This document shows positions 1 through 13,500 of a stretch of DNA of 64,000 nt, piece by piece. Where the stretch lies: the NCBI GenBank assembly GCA_026397725.1, contig JAPLUI010000069.1, positions 1 through 64,000 of the forward strand. The letters run 5' to 3'. A program made the translations under genes and the position numbers. The notes under the pieces were generated by a model. That model was not told the DNA's origin and did no database searches. It worked only from the letters and a program-made list of their open reading frames with translations. This stretch comes from Verrucomicrobiota bacterium. GTDB lineage: Bacteria > Verrucomicrobiota > Verrucomicrobiia > Verrucomicrobiales > Akkermansiaceae. The first letter of the stretch is position 1. The number at the start of each line of letters is the position of its first letter.

Positions 1-2
1 AT

Positions 3-101
3 CCCATAGGACGGAAAGCGTCAAAGGAGGAACTGAAAAGCATCCATCTTAAACCCAATAAATTTCACGGTGAATGGAATTACAAAATCATACCATCATA
101 A
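3..101 (+). pseudogene. 3' end of an ISAzo13/Rhodopirellula-type transposase (partial)
   Basis: The frame starting at base 3 is open from the window edge to a TAA at 99-101 and encodes about 32 residues ending with KPNKFHGEWNYKIIPS. The FHGxWNY ending resembles the C-terminus of the ISAzo13-like 'Rhodopirellula transposase DDE' family, common in PVC bacteria; that match is from memory. No catalytic residues are in view, so activity cannot be judged. It overlaps the next open frame, which suggests that gene was cut or overprinted by the insertion. Confidence 0.45.
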
Positions 102-571
102 ATGTCCGTATTGGAAAGTTTATTTATTTACACCGCCTTAGGCTTGCAGCCCGAACATCGTTGATAGCGATCGGAGATAAGCGCGGCATCGAAAGAATGT
201 GGGACGATTTTCGCTACGAGAGATCGATTGACGAGAATTACCCCTGGTTTGCTATCACTCTGCTTGCATTTTGGGAAAGCGCGGATGTCGAAGGCGTGGC
301 ACTACGAAAGCTGCTGCAAGATGGGGCCGCAAATACGCGCGCGGCAACGGCATTTATCGTAGGACAACACCGGCTAGGATCTTTGGCGGAGGATGTCGAA
401 ACGCTCTTGGATGATCACACAGCCATATCGGGTAGCATCGCAAAGTACATCATGCATAAGAGCAGTTCGACAGAAACAGTTGCCGATGTCGCTCGTGAGG
501 CCCTAGACCGAATCAGCGGAAACCGTGAACCATGGACGCCATTGCCAAAGGGAACACTTCGTAATCTGTAA
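74..571 (+). CDS. Hypothetical protein, possible HEAT-repeat fragment
   Basis: A 165-residue open frame of unknown function. The middle (about residues 70-130, including LLQDGAANTRAATAFIVGQH and a second amphipathic helix pair) has the spacing of HEAT-like helical repeats, but no family is recognised. A stop codon lies immediately before the ATG, and the first 10 codons overlap the end of a transposase frame, so the annotated N-terminus may be foreign and the gene may be 5'-truncated. No signal peptide or membrane segment is seen. Confidence 0.4.
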   Translation: MELQNHTIINVRIGKFIYLHRLRLAARTSLIAIGDKRGIERMWDDFRYERSIDENYPWFAITLLAFWESADVEGVALRKLLQDGAANTRAATAFIVGQHRLGSLAEDVETLLDDHTAISGSIAKYIMHKSSSTETVADVAREALDRISGNREPWTPLPKGTLRNL

Positions 572-1358
572 GAATGGGAAACAATGATCTTGAGGTTCTT
601 GGGGAAGCGTTCATCCCTGGTGCGGCGGGCGCTTGCCGCCCGGGCCTGGGTCTTTGCCTGCTTAGGCTCTGCGACCCCAGCCGGCGCGGGCTTTGCTTTA
701 GGGGGACATGTGCAGGCGCATCCGGAGACGCTTGGTCCGGCGTGGCCAGGGTGGAGCGGGTGAAGCGAATTGAACCGCAGCTTGCTCCGCCACCCACTTC
801 GCCAAGGCTACGAAAGTAAGGAGGGCTCCGATAGCCTGGACGACGGTTCGACTGAGCACGAGAGGGAAGGGTCCGCCGATGGGAGTTAATGAGATGAGAA
901 ATAAGGGCGCGTGCGGTGCGGTCCGTTCGCGGTGCATTCACTCGCGTGTCTGGAGACGCGCGGTCCGACATCGGCTTTGGGCTGTGCCGGAACGAGCCCG
1001 GCGGGGGCATCTGCGGAACACGGAAGCCTCATTGGCATCGTGGACAGTAACGTCCACCCTCCTTGAGGGCACGGATTGCGGGTGGTGCTGGGTGAGTTGT
1101 GCTCAAAGCGGCGGATTTCTTCCTAACGGCTGGAATCTGGCAGAAATTGCGGATTTTGGAAGGATAAAGTCAGGCGGAGTAGAAAAAATTTCGAGAGGCA
1201 GTGGATTTCTGGAGCTTCACGGAAAGCCGCGCGCCCGGCGCGACACCTGCCGCTTTCCGCCATCCGCCATGCGGATTTGCTTGACCGGCGGTCCCCGCGC
1301 TGTTGGGATTCGGCATGCGCTCTGTTTGTGAAACAACCATCGCTGGGAGACCTGCGCC
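572..1358. other. Gene-free stretch before the helicase
   Basis: About 790 bases with no convincing gene. The short open frames here are arginine- or proline-rich in all phases, as expected of non-coding GC-rich DNA, and none resembles a known family. No tRNA-like or CRISPR-like structure was seen. The promoter of the downstream helicase should lie here, but no convincing -35/-10 pair stands out. Confidence 0.5.
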
Positions 1359-4192
<2,834 letters not shown>

Positions 4193-4196
<4 letters not shown>

Positions 4197-5320
4197 AAAA
4201 TCCCTCCAAAACCAGCATAATACCTGCCCGATCCGTTCTGGCACCCAACGCGCTCCTTGCGGAATTGCGGGACATCATCCAAACTGCCCGCGCATCGGTC
4301 GCGCAAGCCGTGAACTTCGGCCTCACCATGCTCCATTGGGAAGTGGGCAACCGCGTCCGGCGGGAAATCCTGAAGGAAAAGCGGGCAGAATACGGGGCCG
4401 AGATTGTCTCGACGCTGTCGAGACAATTGGAGCCCGAGTTTGGCCGGGGTTTCTCCGGCAAGTCATTGCGCCACATGACGCGCTTCGCTGAAGCCTTTCC
4501 GGATCGCGAGATTGTCGTAGCATTGATGCGACAATTGTCGTGGAGCCATTTCCTGGAGATCATCTATCTCAAGGACGGACTTCATCGCGATTTCTACGCC
4601 GAGATGTGCCGCATCGAACGCTGGAGCGTCCGCATGCTCCGGTCCAAGATCGACGGCATGCTTTTCGAGCGCACCGCCCTATCGAAAAAGCCGGACGCGC
4701 TGATCCGCAAGGAACTCAACACCCTGCGGGCCGAGGACAAGCTCACCCCCGATCTGGTCTTCCGCGATCCCTACGTGCTCGATTTCCTCGGCCTCGCCGA
4801 CACCTACTCCGAAGCCGACCTGGAAGCCGCTATCCTGCGCGAGATCGAGCGCTTCCTGCTGGAACTCGGTGCGGGGTTCGCCTTCGTCGCCCGTCAGAAA
4901 CGCATCACGCTCGACGGCGACGACTACTACATCGACTTGCTCTTCTATCACCGCCCGCTTCGCCGCCTGGTCGTCATCGAGTTGAAACTCGGTGAGTTCA
5001 AGCCCTCCGACTCCGGGCAAGTTGAGTTGTATCTCCGCTGGCTGGACCGCCACGACCGCCAGCCGGGCGAAGACCCGCCGCTCGCCATCATCCTCTGCGC
5101 CGGCAAGAAGGCTGAGACCGTGGAAATCCTCGACCTTGGCCGCAACGGCATCCACGTCGCCGAATACCTCACCGAACTTCCCCCGCCCGATGTCCTGCGC
5201 CAGCGCCTGCACGAGGCCGTGCGCACGGCCCGCGCCCGGCTCGAAGCAGCACCCAACCAGTCCCCTAGCAAAAAGTCCGCTGTCCGCCCCAAGCGCATCA
5301 CCCGCAAACGCAACCCCTGA
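4193..5320 (+). CDS. DUF1016 / YhcG-type PD-(D/E)XK nuclease
   Basis: A 375-residue protein with the two-part layout of the DUF1016 (YhcG) family: an N-terminal helical domain (about residues 20-190, containing GFSGKSLRHMTRFAEAFP) and a C-terminal PD-(D/E)XK nuclease fold. The catalytic signature is visible as DDYYIDLLFYH followed by VVIELKLGEF (about residues 240-268), giving the D...ExK triad. The length is normal for the family. These proteins often accompany restriction-modification genes. The ATG overlaps the helicase stop by 4 bases, indicating an operon with it; the methyltransferase follows after a 750-base repeat array. The lysine-rich tail (about 25 residues) is variable. Confidence 0.85.
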
Positions 5321-5346
5321 ATGGATCCAATTCTTTCAGTAAAAAT

Positions 5347-6029
5347 CTTCCTGCGCCTCTGCGGCTTTGCGCGAGCCATTCTTCACATCCGGTATAGAGA
5401 GTTCTCGCGCAAAGCCGCAAAGCCGCAAAGTTTTTTGAATCAAAGAATCCCAATTTTAGGCTCATCAAGAACATGCGAATCTGCAATTACAGTAAACCCA
5501 TCTTCCTTTGCGCCTCTGCGGCTTTGCGCGAGTCACTCTTCACACCCCGGCACCTTTGACCTATGAAGTTGCTCTGGCTTATCTTCTATTCTCACGCAAA
5601 GCCGCAAAGCCGCAAAGTTTTTTGAATTGAAAAATCCCAATATTAGATGCATCAAGAACATACGAATCTACCATGAATCCCATCTTCCTTTGCGCCTTTG
5701 CGGCTTTGCGCGAGCCATTCTTCACATCCGGTATAGAGAGTTCTCGCGCGAAGCCGCAAAGCCGCAAAGTTTTTTGAATCAAAGAATCCCAAATTTAGGC
5801 TCATCAAGAACATGCGAATCTACAATTACAGTAAATTCATCTTCCTTTGCGTCTTTGCGCCTTTGCGCGAGCCATTCTTCACATCCGGTATAGAGAGTTC
5901 TCGCGCAAAGCCGCCAAGCCGCAAAGGTTTTCAAGAATGGTTGAATGGCCCCACTCACAATGCGTCAGCCTTCCGCTGTCGAATCAACTCCATCCCATCT
6001 TCCTTTGCGTCTTTGCGCCTTTGCGCGAG
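5347..6029. repeat. Array of alternating inverted repeats, nine units
   Basis: Five forward units (about 5347-5375, 5502-5532, 5684-5714, 5841-5871, 5999-6029; type CTTTGCGCC...GGCTTTGCGCGAG) alternate with four reverse-complement units (5404-5430, 5591-5617, 5743-5769, 5900-5926; type CTCGCGCAAAGCCGCAAAG). The DNA between units is also repeated: a short spacer containing CATCCGGTATAGAGAG and a longer one containing TTTTTTGAATCAAAGAATCC. The whole is therefore a tandem array of roughly 155-185 bp units, each able to fold into a hairpin. It fills the gap between the DUF1016 and methyltransferase genes. Short open frames across it are consequences of the repeats. Confidence 0.9.
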
Positions 6030-6076
6030 TCACTCTTCACATCTGCGGTTTAATATCTGAAATCTTAACCTGACCC

Positions 6077-9000
6077 ATGGCCGCACACAGCTCCTTCACC
6101 GCCATCACCTCCGAAGGTGGTCTGCTCCCCGCGGACTTCCTCGCGGAGTTGTTAGTGCCGAAGACCAAGGGGCGGACGGAGGACGAGCCAGAGGCGGGGA
6201 GAGGCGAGACACCGGCGAAGACTGCGGCCGGAGGCACGCAGACACGGCCAGCGGCCAGAGGCCACAGCCACATTGAGGGACTCGCGCCGGTCTCCTATAA
6301 CCTGGCCGAGGGCGAGCGCATCAACGAACAGGTCAACCGGAGTTGGAACCGGCTCAAAGGCCGCTGGACCGATTTCAAGAAAGCCATCGCCAACAAACAG
6401 CCCGGCGAAGCGACCACCACCGAGACCCGCGAACGTTGGTTACATCCCATCTTTCAGGAACTCGGCTTCGGCCAGAAACTTCCTGCCGCCCGCGCACTGG
6501 AAATCGACGGCCGCACTTATCCCGTCTCGCACGGCTGGAGCCACGTCCCGATCCATCTCGTCGGCTCGCATGTGGACATCGACCACCGCATGCCCGGCGC
6601 GGTCGGCGCGGCCAAGGCCAGCCCGCACTCGCTCGTCCAACAGGTACTCAATGCCAGCGATGGCCACCTCTGGGGCCTCGTCTCGAATGGCCTCACCTTC
6701 CGCCTCCTGCGCGACAACATCGCCCTCACCCGCATGTCCTATCTCGAGTGGGATCTTGCAGCCATCTTCGACGGCGACCTCTACTCCGAGTTCTTTGTCC
6801 TCTGGCTCGTCGCCCACCAATCGCGTTTCGACGCCGAGCGCGCCGAGCAATGTTGGCTGGAGCGGTGGCGAAAATCCGCCGAGGACAAAGGGTTGAGAGC
6901 CCTAGAAAAACTCTACCCCGGGGTCAAGAGAGCCATCGCCGCCTTGGGGTCGGGCCTCGTCTCGCACCGCGCCAACGGAGTTCTGTTGGAAAAACTGCGC
7001 AGCGGCCAGCTCACCACCCAGGAATTCTACAAGCAGGTCCTGCGCGTCATCTATCGGATGCTCTTCCTCTTCGTCGCCGAAGACCGCGGCTTGCTGCATC
7101 CGCCGGATGAAAGCGACGGCTCCCTAACGGCCCGCCGCCGCTACCTCGACTTCTACTCGATCACCCGCTTGCGCGCGCTCACCCTCTACCGCGCCGGCAC
7201 GCCGCACCCCGACCTCTGGCACGTCTTCCAATTCATCACCGGCAAACTCGGCAGCGACACCGGTTGCCCGGAACTGGCGCTGCCGCCCTTGGGCAGTTTC
7301 CTGTGGACCGCGGCACAGTCCACGCCCGACCTGCTGGACAGCCTGATTTCCAACCGCCACTTCCTCGAAGCCATTCACGCCCTGGCCTTCGTCCAGGATG
7401 GCAACGTCCGCCGGGCGGTGGACTACAAAAACCTCGGCTCGGAGGAACTCGGCAGCGTCTATCAGGGTTTGCTGGAAATGCACCCGCGCATCAACGCCGA
7501 CGCCGGCCTCTTCGAACTCGACACCGCCGCCGGCAACGAGCGCAAAACCAGCGGCAGCTATTACACGCCCGATTCCCTCGTCCAGTGCCTGCTCGACTCC
7601 GCCCTCGAACCCGTCATCGCCGAGCGACTGGCGCATTGTAGCGGCGCGTCTATGACCGCCGCTGCCAATGAACCGCCAACGCCCCCGCCTTGTAGCGGCG
7701 CGTCTATGACCGCCGCTGCCAATGAGCCGCCAATGACCCCGCCTTGTAGCGGCGCGTCTATGACCGCCGATGCCAATGAAGCGCCATATCATTCGCATCG
7801 GCGCTCACAGAGCGCCGCTACTGCACATCCCAGCCGCCTTGATCGACAGGAAACCGCGCTGTTGAACCTCAAAGTTTGCGACATGGCGGTCGGCTCGGGC
7901 CACTTTCTCCTGCGCGCCGCCCACCGCATCGCGCGGCATCTCGCCCGCGTCCGCAGCGGCGAGGAAGAACCCAGCCCGGCCGTTTACCGCACTGCCCTGC
8001 GCGACGTCATCAGCCACTGCCTTTACGGCGTGGACATCAACCCCATGGCTGTCGAGTTATGCAAGGTCACCCTCTGGCTCGAAGCCCTCGAACCCGGCAA
8101 GCCCCTCTCCTTCCTCGACCACCACATCCGCTGCGGCAACAGCCTGTTAGGCACCACGCCCGAACTCATCGCCGCCGGTCTCCCCGATGCCACCTTCGAT
8201 GCCATCGAGGGCGACGACAAGTCGGCCTGTGCCAGCCTCAGGAAGATCAACAAACTGCAACGCGAGGGACTGCGCCACTTGTTTGTGAGGGAGGACAACA
8301 ACATCCGCGAGCAAATGCTCCATGCCGCCGCCGCCATCGACGAAATCGGCGACGACCGACCGGAGCACATCCACCGCAAGGAAGCTGCCTTCAAGTCCGC
8401 CCAGCAAAACTACGATTTCCAGAAAGCCCGCGACCTCGCCAACCTCTGGTGCGCCGCCTTCGTCATCAAAAAGCGCTCAAGGAGCGTGGGCGTCCCGCCC
8501 ACTTCTACTATTCCTTCTTCCTCTTCCCAATCTCAAATCCCCCCGCCCATCGAAGGCCAGCTCCTCCACACCGAAGAAGACCTCTTCGGCCATTCCCTGC
8601 CAATTCCTGCGCCGAAGCGCTTACTAGCCACTAGCCACCCGTCACTCGCCACTCCCTTCGGCCTCACCACCCAGCACCTCCGCGACTTCGTCGAGGACGC
8701 ACCATTGCCCGCTGGCCTCCTCGCCGAAGCCAAACTACTCGCCGACCAATATCAGTTCTTCCACTTCCATCTCGCCTTCCCCGAAGTCTTCGCTCAAGGC
8801 GGATTCGATGTCAGCCTTGGCAATCCACCGTGGGACACCCTCAGCCCCGACCAACGCGAATTCTTCGGGAAATATGTTGCCGGTCTTCGTTCGATGGGGC
8901 CGGAGGAACAGCAGGCCGAGATCAGCCGATTGCTCGAAAATCCCTCTATTGCCGCCGAATGGGCGGTACACTGCCGCGAACTCTTCGCTCTTGTACACTT

Positions 9001-10351
9001 CCTCAAGAGCAGCGGCGTCTACACACTCTATGCAAAGGGGAACCTTGGCAAAGGCGATTTCAATATCTATCGGATGTTTGTCGAGTCGGCGCTCCGTCGG
9101 ATACGCGTTGGTGGTTTCGCGGCGATGGTGGTGTCGGGCGGTCTATACGGCGGTGCAAATGCCAGCGCCATCCGCCAGCATTTGTTCGATGAGTGCGAGC
9201 TGCGCCACATTTTTGGACTTATCAACACCACTCGCGGCTGGTTTGAGAAAGTGGACATCGACCGTTTCGCCGCTTTTGCGGCAAAGCGCGGTGGCCGCAC
9301 GAATCGAATCAGCACAAAGTTCGGCCTTACCGGCCCCGAAGATCTCTCTCGTCCGGCAGTTGAAATTGAGGCGGAACCTATCCGCCAACTCGCCCCTGAA
9401 ACCTATGCCATCCCGGACCTCCGCAACATCTCCGAACTGACCACGAGCCGGAAGATGTATGCCGCCTGTCCGACTTTCGGCGAGAAAACTCCCGGCTCGC
9501 CATTCCGCCACTATTCGGCCGAGTTGCACATGGGAGGCAATCGTGACCTCTTCACTGATGATCCGGCAGGACTGCCCGTTTATGAGGGGCGGATGATTGA
9601 TCATTTCGATCACCGGGCGAAGACCTATCAATCCGGCCACGGCAACAGCGCGGTATGGATCGAACGTGAGTTTGGGGACCCGGCCAAAGCCATCGTTCCC
9701 CAGTGGCGTGTGCTCCGTGAGAATATCCCCGGCAAGCTCGGTGATCGTTGCGACCGCTTCCGCATCGGCTTCGGCGACGTAGCCAATCCACGCAACCAGC
9801 GTAGTTTTACTGCCACGCTCATTCCGCCTGGCGTCGTCTGTGGAGACAAAGTGCCAACTATTGACTTCGGTTCAGAAAACGATTGGTTTTTCCTCCCGTG
9901 GCTCGCTGTAGCAAAGTCTTTTACTATGGACTGGCTTGCAAGGTGCCGGTTAACATCGCCAAAGATGGCTTTCAGCCTACTTGACAGCCTTCCGTTTCCG
10001 CGCCCAGCGTTGACGGACTCCTTCGTACAAACAGTCGCTCCCGTGGTCTCGCGGCTGGCCTGCACCGCCCCGGAAATGACGCCGTTCTGGAATCGTATGG
10101 CCGCTCTCGGCTTCGTCGAACCGGTCGCCGACGACACCGTCCCACCATCCGCCCTTCTCGATCCCACTGCCCGCGCCATCGCCTGCGCCGAACTCGACGC
10201 CTACGTCGCCGCCCGCGTCTTCGGCCTCACCGCCCAGGAACTCTCCGACATCCTCGACACCTTCGAAGCCTTCCGCCGCAGCGACGAGCGAACCCACCAG
10301 GAATTCCGCACCAAACGACTGGTCCTTGAGGCGTATTTAGAATTGCAATGA
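6077..10351 (+). CDS. Large N6-adenine DNA methyltransferase, DISARM DrmMI / PglX-like
   Basis: A 1424-residue Eco57I-type methyltransferase. Visible features in order: an N-terminal helical region; GSYYTP (about residues 493-498), typical of the YYTP subfamily; SAM-binding motif I DMAVGSGHFLL (about 601-611); GVDINPMAVELCKVTLWLEA; YQFFHFHLAFPEVF leading into catalytic motif IV NPPW (about 915-918); and a C-terminal target-recognition region. It would methylate adenine to mark self DNA beside the DrmD-like helicase. It carries at least three in-frame insertions of repeat DNA: about residues 27-66, three 18-residue repeats (about 521-574) and SRSVGVPPTS (about 801-810). None touches a catalytic motif. 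DrmMI is the best guess; a PglX or type IIG enzyme is the alternative. Confidence 0.75.
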   Translation: MAAHSSFTAITSEGGLLPADFLAELLVPKTKGRTEDEPEAGRGETPAKTAAGGTQTRPAARGHSHIEGLAPVSYNLAEGERINEQVNRSWNRLKGRWTDFKKAIANKQPGEATTTETRERWLHPIFQELGFGQKLPAARALEIDGRTYPVSHGWSHVPIHLVGSHVDIDHRMPGAVGAAKASPHSLVQQVLNASDGHLWGLVSNGLTFRLLRDNIALTRMSYLEWDLAAIFDGDLYSEFFVLWLVAHQSRFDAERAEQCWLERWRKSAEDKGLRALEKLYPGVKRAIAALGSGLVSHRANGVLLEKLRSGQLTTQEFYKQVLRVIYRMLFLFVAEDRGLLHPPDESDGSLTARRRYLDFYSITRLRALTLYRAGTPHPDLWHVFQFITGKLGSDTGCPELALPPLGSFLWTAAQSTPDLLDSLISNRHFLEAIHALAFVQDGNVRRAVDYKNLGSEELGSVYQGLLEMHPRINADAGLFELDTAAGNERKTSGSYYTPDSLVQCLLDSALEPVIAERLAHCSGASMTAAANEPPTPPPCSGASMTAAANEPPMTPPCSGASMTADANEAPYHSHRRSQSAATAHPSRLDRQETALLNLKVCDMAVGSGHFLLRAAHRIARHLARVRSGEEEPSPAVYRTALRDVISHCLYGVDINPMAVELCKVTLWLEALEPGKPLSFLDHHIRCGNSLLGTTPELIAAGLPDATFDAIEGDDKSACASLRKINKLQREGLRHLFVREDNNIREQMLHAAAAIDEIGDDRPEHIHRKEAAFKSAQQNYDFQKARDLANLWCAAFVIKKRSRSVGVPPTSTIPSSSSQSQIPPPIEGQLLHTEEDLFGHSLPIPAPKRLLATSHPSLATPFGLTTQHLRDFVEDAPLPAGLLAEAKLLADQYQFFHFHLAFPEVFAQGGFDVSLGNPPWDTLSPDQREFFGKYVAGLRSMGPEEQQAEISRLLENPSIAAEWAVHCRELFALVHFLKSSGVYTLYAKGNLGKGDFNIYRMFVESALRRIRVGGFAAMVVSGGLYGGANASAIRQHLFDECELRHIFGLINTTRGWFEKVDIDRFAAFAAKRGGRTNRISTKFGLTGPEDLSRPAVEIEAEPIRQLAPETYAIPDLRNISELTTSRKMYAACPTFGEKTPGSPFRHYSAELHMGGNRDLFTDDPAGLPVYEGRMIDHFDHRAKTYQSGHGNSAVWIEREFGDPAKAIVPQWRVLRENIPGKLGDRCDRFRIGFGDVANPRNQRSFTATLIPPGVVCGDKVPTIDFGSENDWFFLPWLAVAKSFTMDWLARCRLTSPKMAFSLLDSLPFPRPALTDSFVQTVAPVVSRLACTAPEMTPFWNRMAALGFVEPVADDTVPPSALLDPTARAIACAELDAYVAARVFGLTAQELSDILDTFEAFRRSDERTHQEFRTKRLVLEAYLELQ
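7637..7798 (+). repeat. Three tandem 54-bp repeats inside the methyltransferase gene
   Basis: Units start at 7637, 7691 and 7745. Each begins TGTAGCGGCGCGTCTATGAC and contains the inverted repeat AGCGGCG...CGCCGCT. Because 54 is divisible by three, each unit adds 18 residues (CSGASMTAAANEPP...). A further palindrome, GGCGCTCACAGAGCGCC, follows at about 7800-7816. The first two units are nearly identical and the third is degenerate. Confidence 0.9.
8481..8502. repeat. Intragenic palindromic (REP-like) element, copy 2
   Basis: This is the same 22-bp sequence as at 3877-3898, with the core palindrome at 8486-8502, here inside the methyltransferase gene. It is read in the same phase as in the helicase gene, giving SRSVGVPPTS, and is followed by a low-complexity serine/proline linker. 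Confidence 0.8.
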
Positions 10352-10503
10352 CCCATGACACCACCCAATATCAAGCCCAACAGCACCTCCCAATTCTGGA
10401 GGAACTGGTCGGCGAAGCCCAAAGCAACGGTCTCGTACTGTGTGTAACCACGAATGACACAAGATTATGCCTAATACCCGCCCGGAAATTCCAATGGACG
10501 TAA
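10348..10503 (+). CDS. Small open frame after the methyltransferase, possible gene remnant
   Basis: A 51-residue frame whose ATG overlaps the methyltransferase stop (ATGA at 10348-10351), as expected of a coupled operon gene. It reads MTHDTTQYQAQQHLPILEEL and on to a stop at 10501-10503, inside the start of the STAND gene. Early residues look like a normal folded protein, but the frame is short and resembles no family I know. It may be the 5' stub of a lost third gene of the methyltransferase operon, or chance. Confidence 0.3.
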   Translation: MTHDTTQYQAQQHLPILEELVGEAQSNGLVLCVTTNDTRLCLIPARKFQWT

Positions 10504-13500
10504 AACGAATGCTGATGATCGAGTGTGGTCATCGTTGCGCCGCTTGTGGTGAAGCTACTGCTTTGGAAAAGGCTCATATTGTTCCTTGGGGATCAAAGAT
10601 GGAGCACAAGTTCGAAAACTTGGTGGTTCTTTGTGCCGTTTGCCACAAGAATTCACATGATGATCACTGGGATCGACTCGCGATGCGCGGGTACAAAAAG
10701 CGACCTTGGGTTTCCCGATACAGGAACCAGTGTTCGCATTCAGATAAAGCAGTTGTTCATTTGACACTTGACTTGACCCCGGAGACCTTCGGACCGGAAG
10801 AGAAGCGAAGAGTTCTCGTTGCTGTTGCAGCCGCCCTCGATATCTGTCCTCGGGATGTGGTGACTCTTTCGATTCGTGCAGGGAGCGTCACGTTGGAACT
10901 TGAGTTGCCCGCCGATGCGGCACAGTTGCTGCTTTCCGATACAAAAGTTCAGGCCGCGTTGCGCGAGTTGGTGCTTCCAGTCAAGCTGACTGCGATTTCT
11001 TCTTCTAACTTAGCCCAAAACGCCATTACCATGACCCCAACGAATCCAAAAGCACCCGGCACGGGCGGCGGCTCGGTCGCCACGAGGGGCATCTTGGTGC
11101 AGACGCTTGTGGCATTGCTGGGTGTCGCGCAGTCCGAGTCTTCCTTCACCGAGATCACGTTGGAGCCAGCGGTTGGTAATGAACAGTTCGACTTTCTCTG
11201 GAAGAACAAGGAAGGTTCCTTCGCCACTCAGGTGAAGTCCACGGGCAACAGCTTCACCAAAGCCGACGTGAGGAAATGGGCCGGTGAACTTGAGGCTGCA
11301 CGCTCGACCGAACAATGCCGCCTCATGCTGGTGGGCAACATGCCATCCAGTCTCGTCGGGCTCAAATCCGTCGGCGCGGTGGCCATCGAGACGAAGAACC
11401 TCCACCTTGGCGACCTCGTGGAGCAAGCCGCCCATCGTCTCGCGGCCTTTCTTGAGAACGAGCAACAGCCTTCTGGCACCGCCGCGGAACGAGTCATGGT
11501 TGTCCACGGGCTGACTTCCAAGTTGCAGCATCTCGCGGCAGCTTCAGAGCGATTCTCCCGCGAGGAATTCATCAAGCTGCTAAAGCAGTGGGTGAAGGAT
11601 GCCCCACGACAGGACCGTCCGATTGAAATTTCCCGCATCAGAAAGTACGCCCCAGCCTATCTCATCGGCCGCGATGTCGAAATCCAGCTCCTCCATGACG
11701 CCTGGAACCAAACCATCCTCGGCGAAGCGAAACGCCCAAACATCCTCACCTTCGTCGCGTTCGGCGGCGAGGGGAAGACCTCGCTGGTGGCCAAGTGGGC
11801 GGCGGAACTGGCGGGAGAGGGTTGGCCCGGCTGCGCTGCCGCCTTTGCGTGGTCTTTCTACATCCAGGGCACGCGCGAGCAAGTGGCCGCGTCCTCCGAC
11901 CTGTTCCTCAAGGAAGCCCTGAAATTCTTCGCGGAAGGCGACCCCAAGGAGGAGGAAATCAAACAGTTTGCCGCAAGCGACGCCGGCCCACATGCGAAAG
12001 GCCAACGACTCGCCAGCATCGTGGGCCAGCGGCGCAGCCTCCTCATCCTCGACGGCCTCGAGCCGCTGCAATACCCGCCCACCGCGCCCATGCAGAGCGA
12101 ACTCAAGGACGAAGGCGTCGCCGCGCTGCTCAGGGGCCTGGCCGCCGCCAGTCACGGCCTGTGCGTCGTCACTACCCGGTATTCCCTGCCGGACTTGAAT
12201 GCGTTTCGGCAGACGACCGCGCCGGAGGTGAAGCTGCTGCGCCTGTCCCCCGAAGCGGGTGTGGATCTGCTGAAAACGCTCGGCGTAAAGGGCAAGGCCA
12301 AGGAATTCGAGACACTGGTGGAAGATGTGAAGGGCCACGCGCTCACGCTGACCCTGCTCGGCAGCTATTTATCTGAGTTCCACGTCGGAAGAATTCAAAA
12401 CTACGACCGTGTTCATCTGCGGGATGCGTACGATGAAGAGCAAGGAGGTCATGCTTTCCGGGTAATGGATGCCTATGTGCATTCGCTCAAAACCGGCGGG
12501 CGAGACCAAGAGGAGAACAAAAAGGGCAGGCAAGCGCTCGAACTCCTACGCCTTCTTGGGCTGTTCGACCGCCCGGCGACGGCGGATTGCCTCGATGCGC
12601 TCTGGAATAGGCCAGTGATCGCCGCTCTGACGGAAGAGCTTGTCGAATTGGACGAACCGCACCGAAACAGGGCCCTCAATCGCCTCGAAGCCGCGAAGCT
12701 GCTCACGGTGAATCGCGATGAGGCCGACGCGCTCATCTCGCTCGATGCGCATCCGCTCGTGCGCGAGTATTTCGCGAAGCAACTCCGCGAAGAGAATCCC
12801 GACGCTTGGCACGAGGCGCACCGACGGCTCTGCGAACACCTCTGCGTGACCACGCTGGATAAGCCCCAGCCCGCTCTCGAAGACCTCCAGCCGCTCTTCC
12901 AAGCCGTCGCCCACGGTTGCCAGGCTGGGCAATACGAACGCGCGTGGGGTGTTTATTGGGATCGAATCATCCAGAAAAAGGTCTCTTTTCATGGCCGGGC
13001 GGTTGGTGCTTCACCGGCGTTTCTATCGTGCCTAGCAGCATTTTACGACCGTGCATGGGACCAGCCGACACCCTCTCTACCGAATTGGTTACAAGCTTCG
13101 TTGCTGCGCGAAACGGGACATTTCCTTTTTGTGCTGGGTCGGCTGGAGGAAGCCAAGGAAGTGCTCAAGAGCGCATTGACTGCCTTTGATGGGTTGAACC
13201 CCAAGGGAAGCAGGCACAAGTGGGACGACGTTGCCACGGTCGCCCGCTTGCTGGCTGAGTTGTGTCTTATCACTGGTGATATGGAGGAGGCAATGAAATA
13301 CGCTTCCAAGAGCGTCGCAATTGTCCGTGACCACCACCTTGATCGGGTTGTGGACCAAGCGGAGCTGGCTAGGATTTGCGGCTACACTGGAAACAAGTCC
13401 AACAGGGATAAGGCCCACGAACTCTTTCATGAAACGGAAGAATCATGGAAGTCAAAACATCCTAAAGATGGTTACCTTACTTCTTTTTCAGGCTTCTGGA

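Noticed and set aside
5347..6029. CRISPR array
   Set aside because: Units alternate in orientation and the intervening DNA is itself repeated, unlike CRISPR spacers; no cas gene is nearby.
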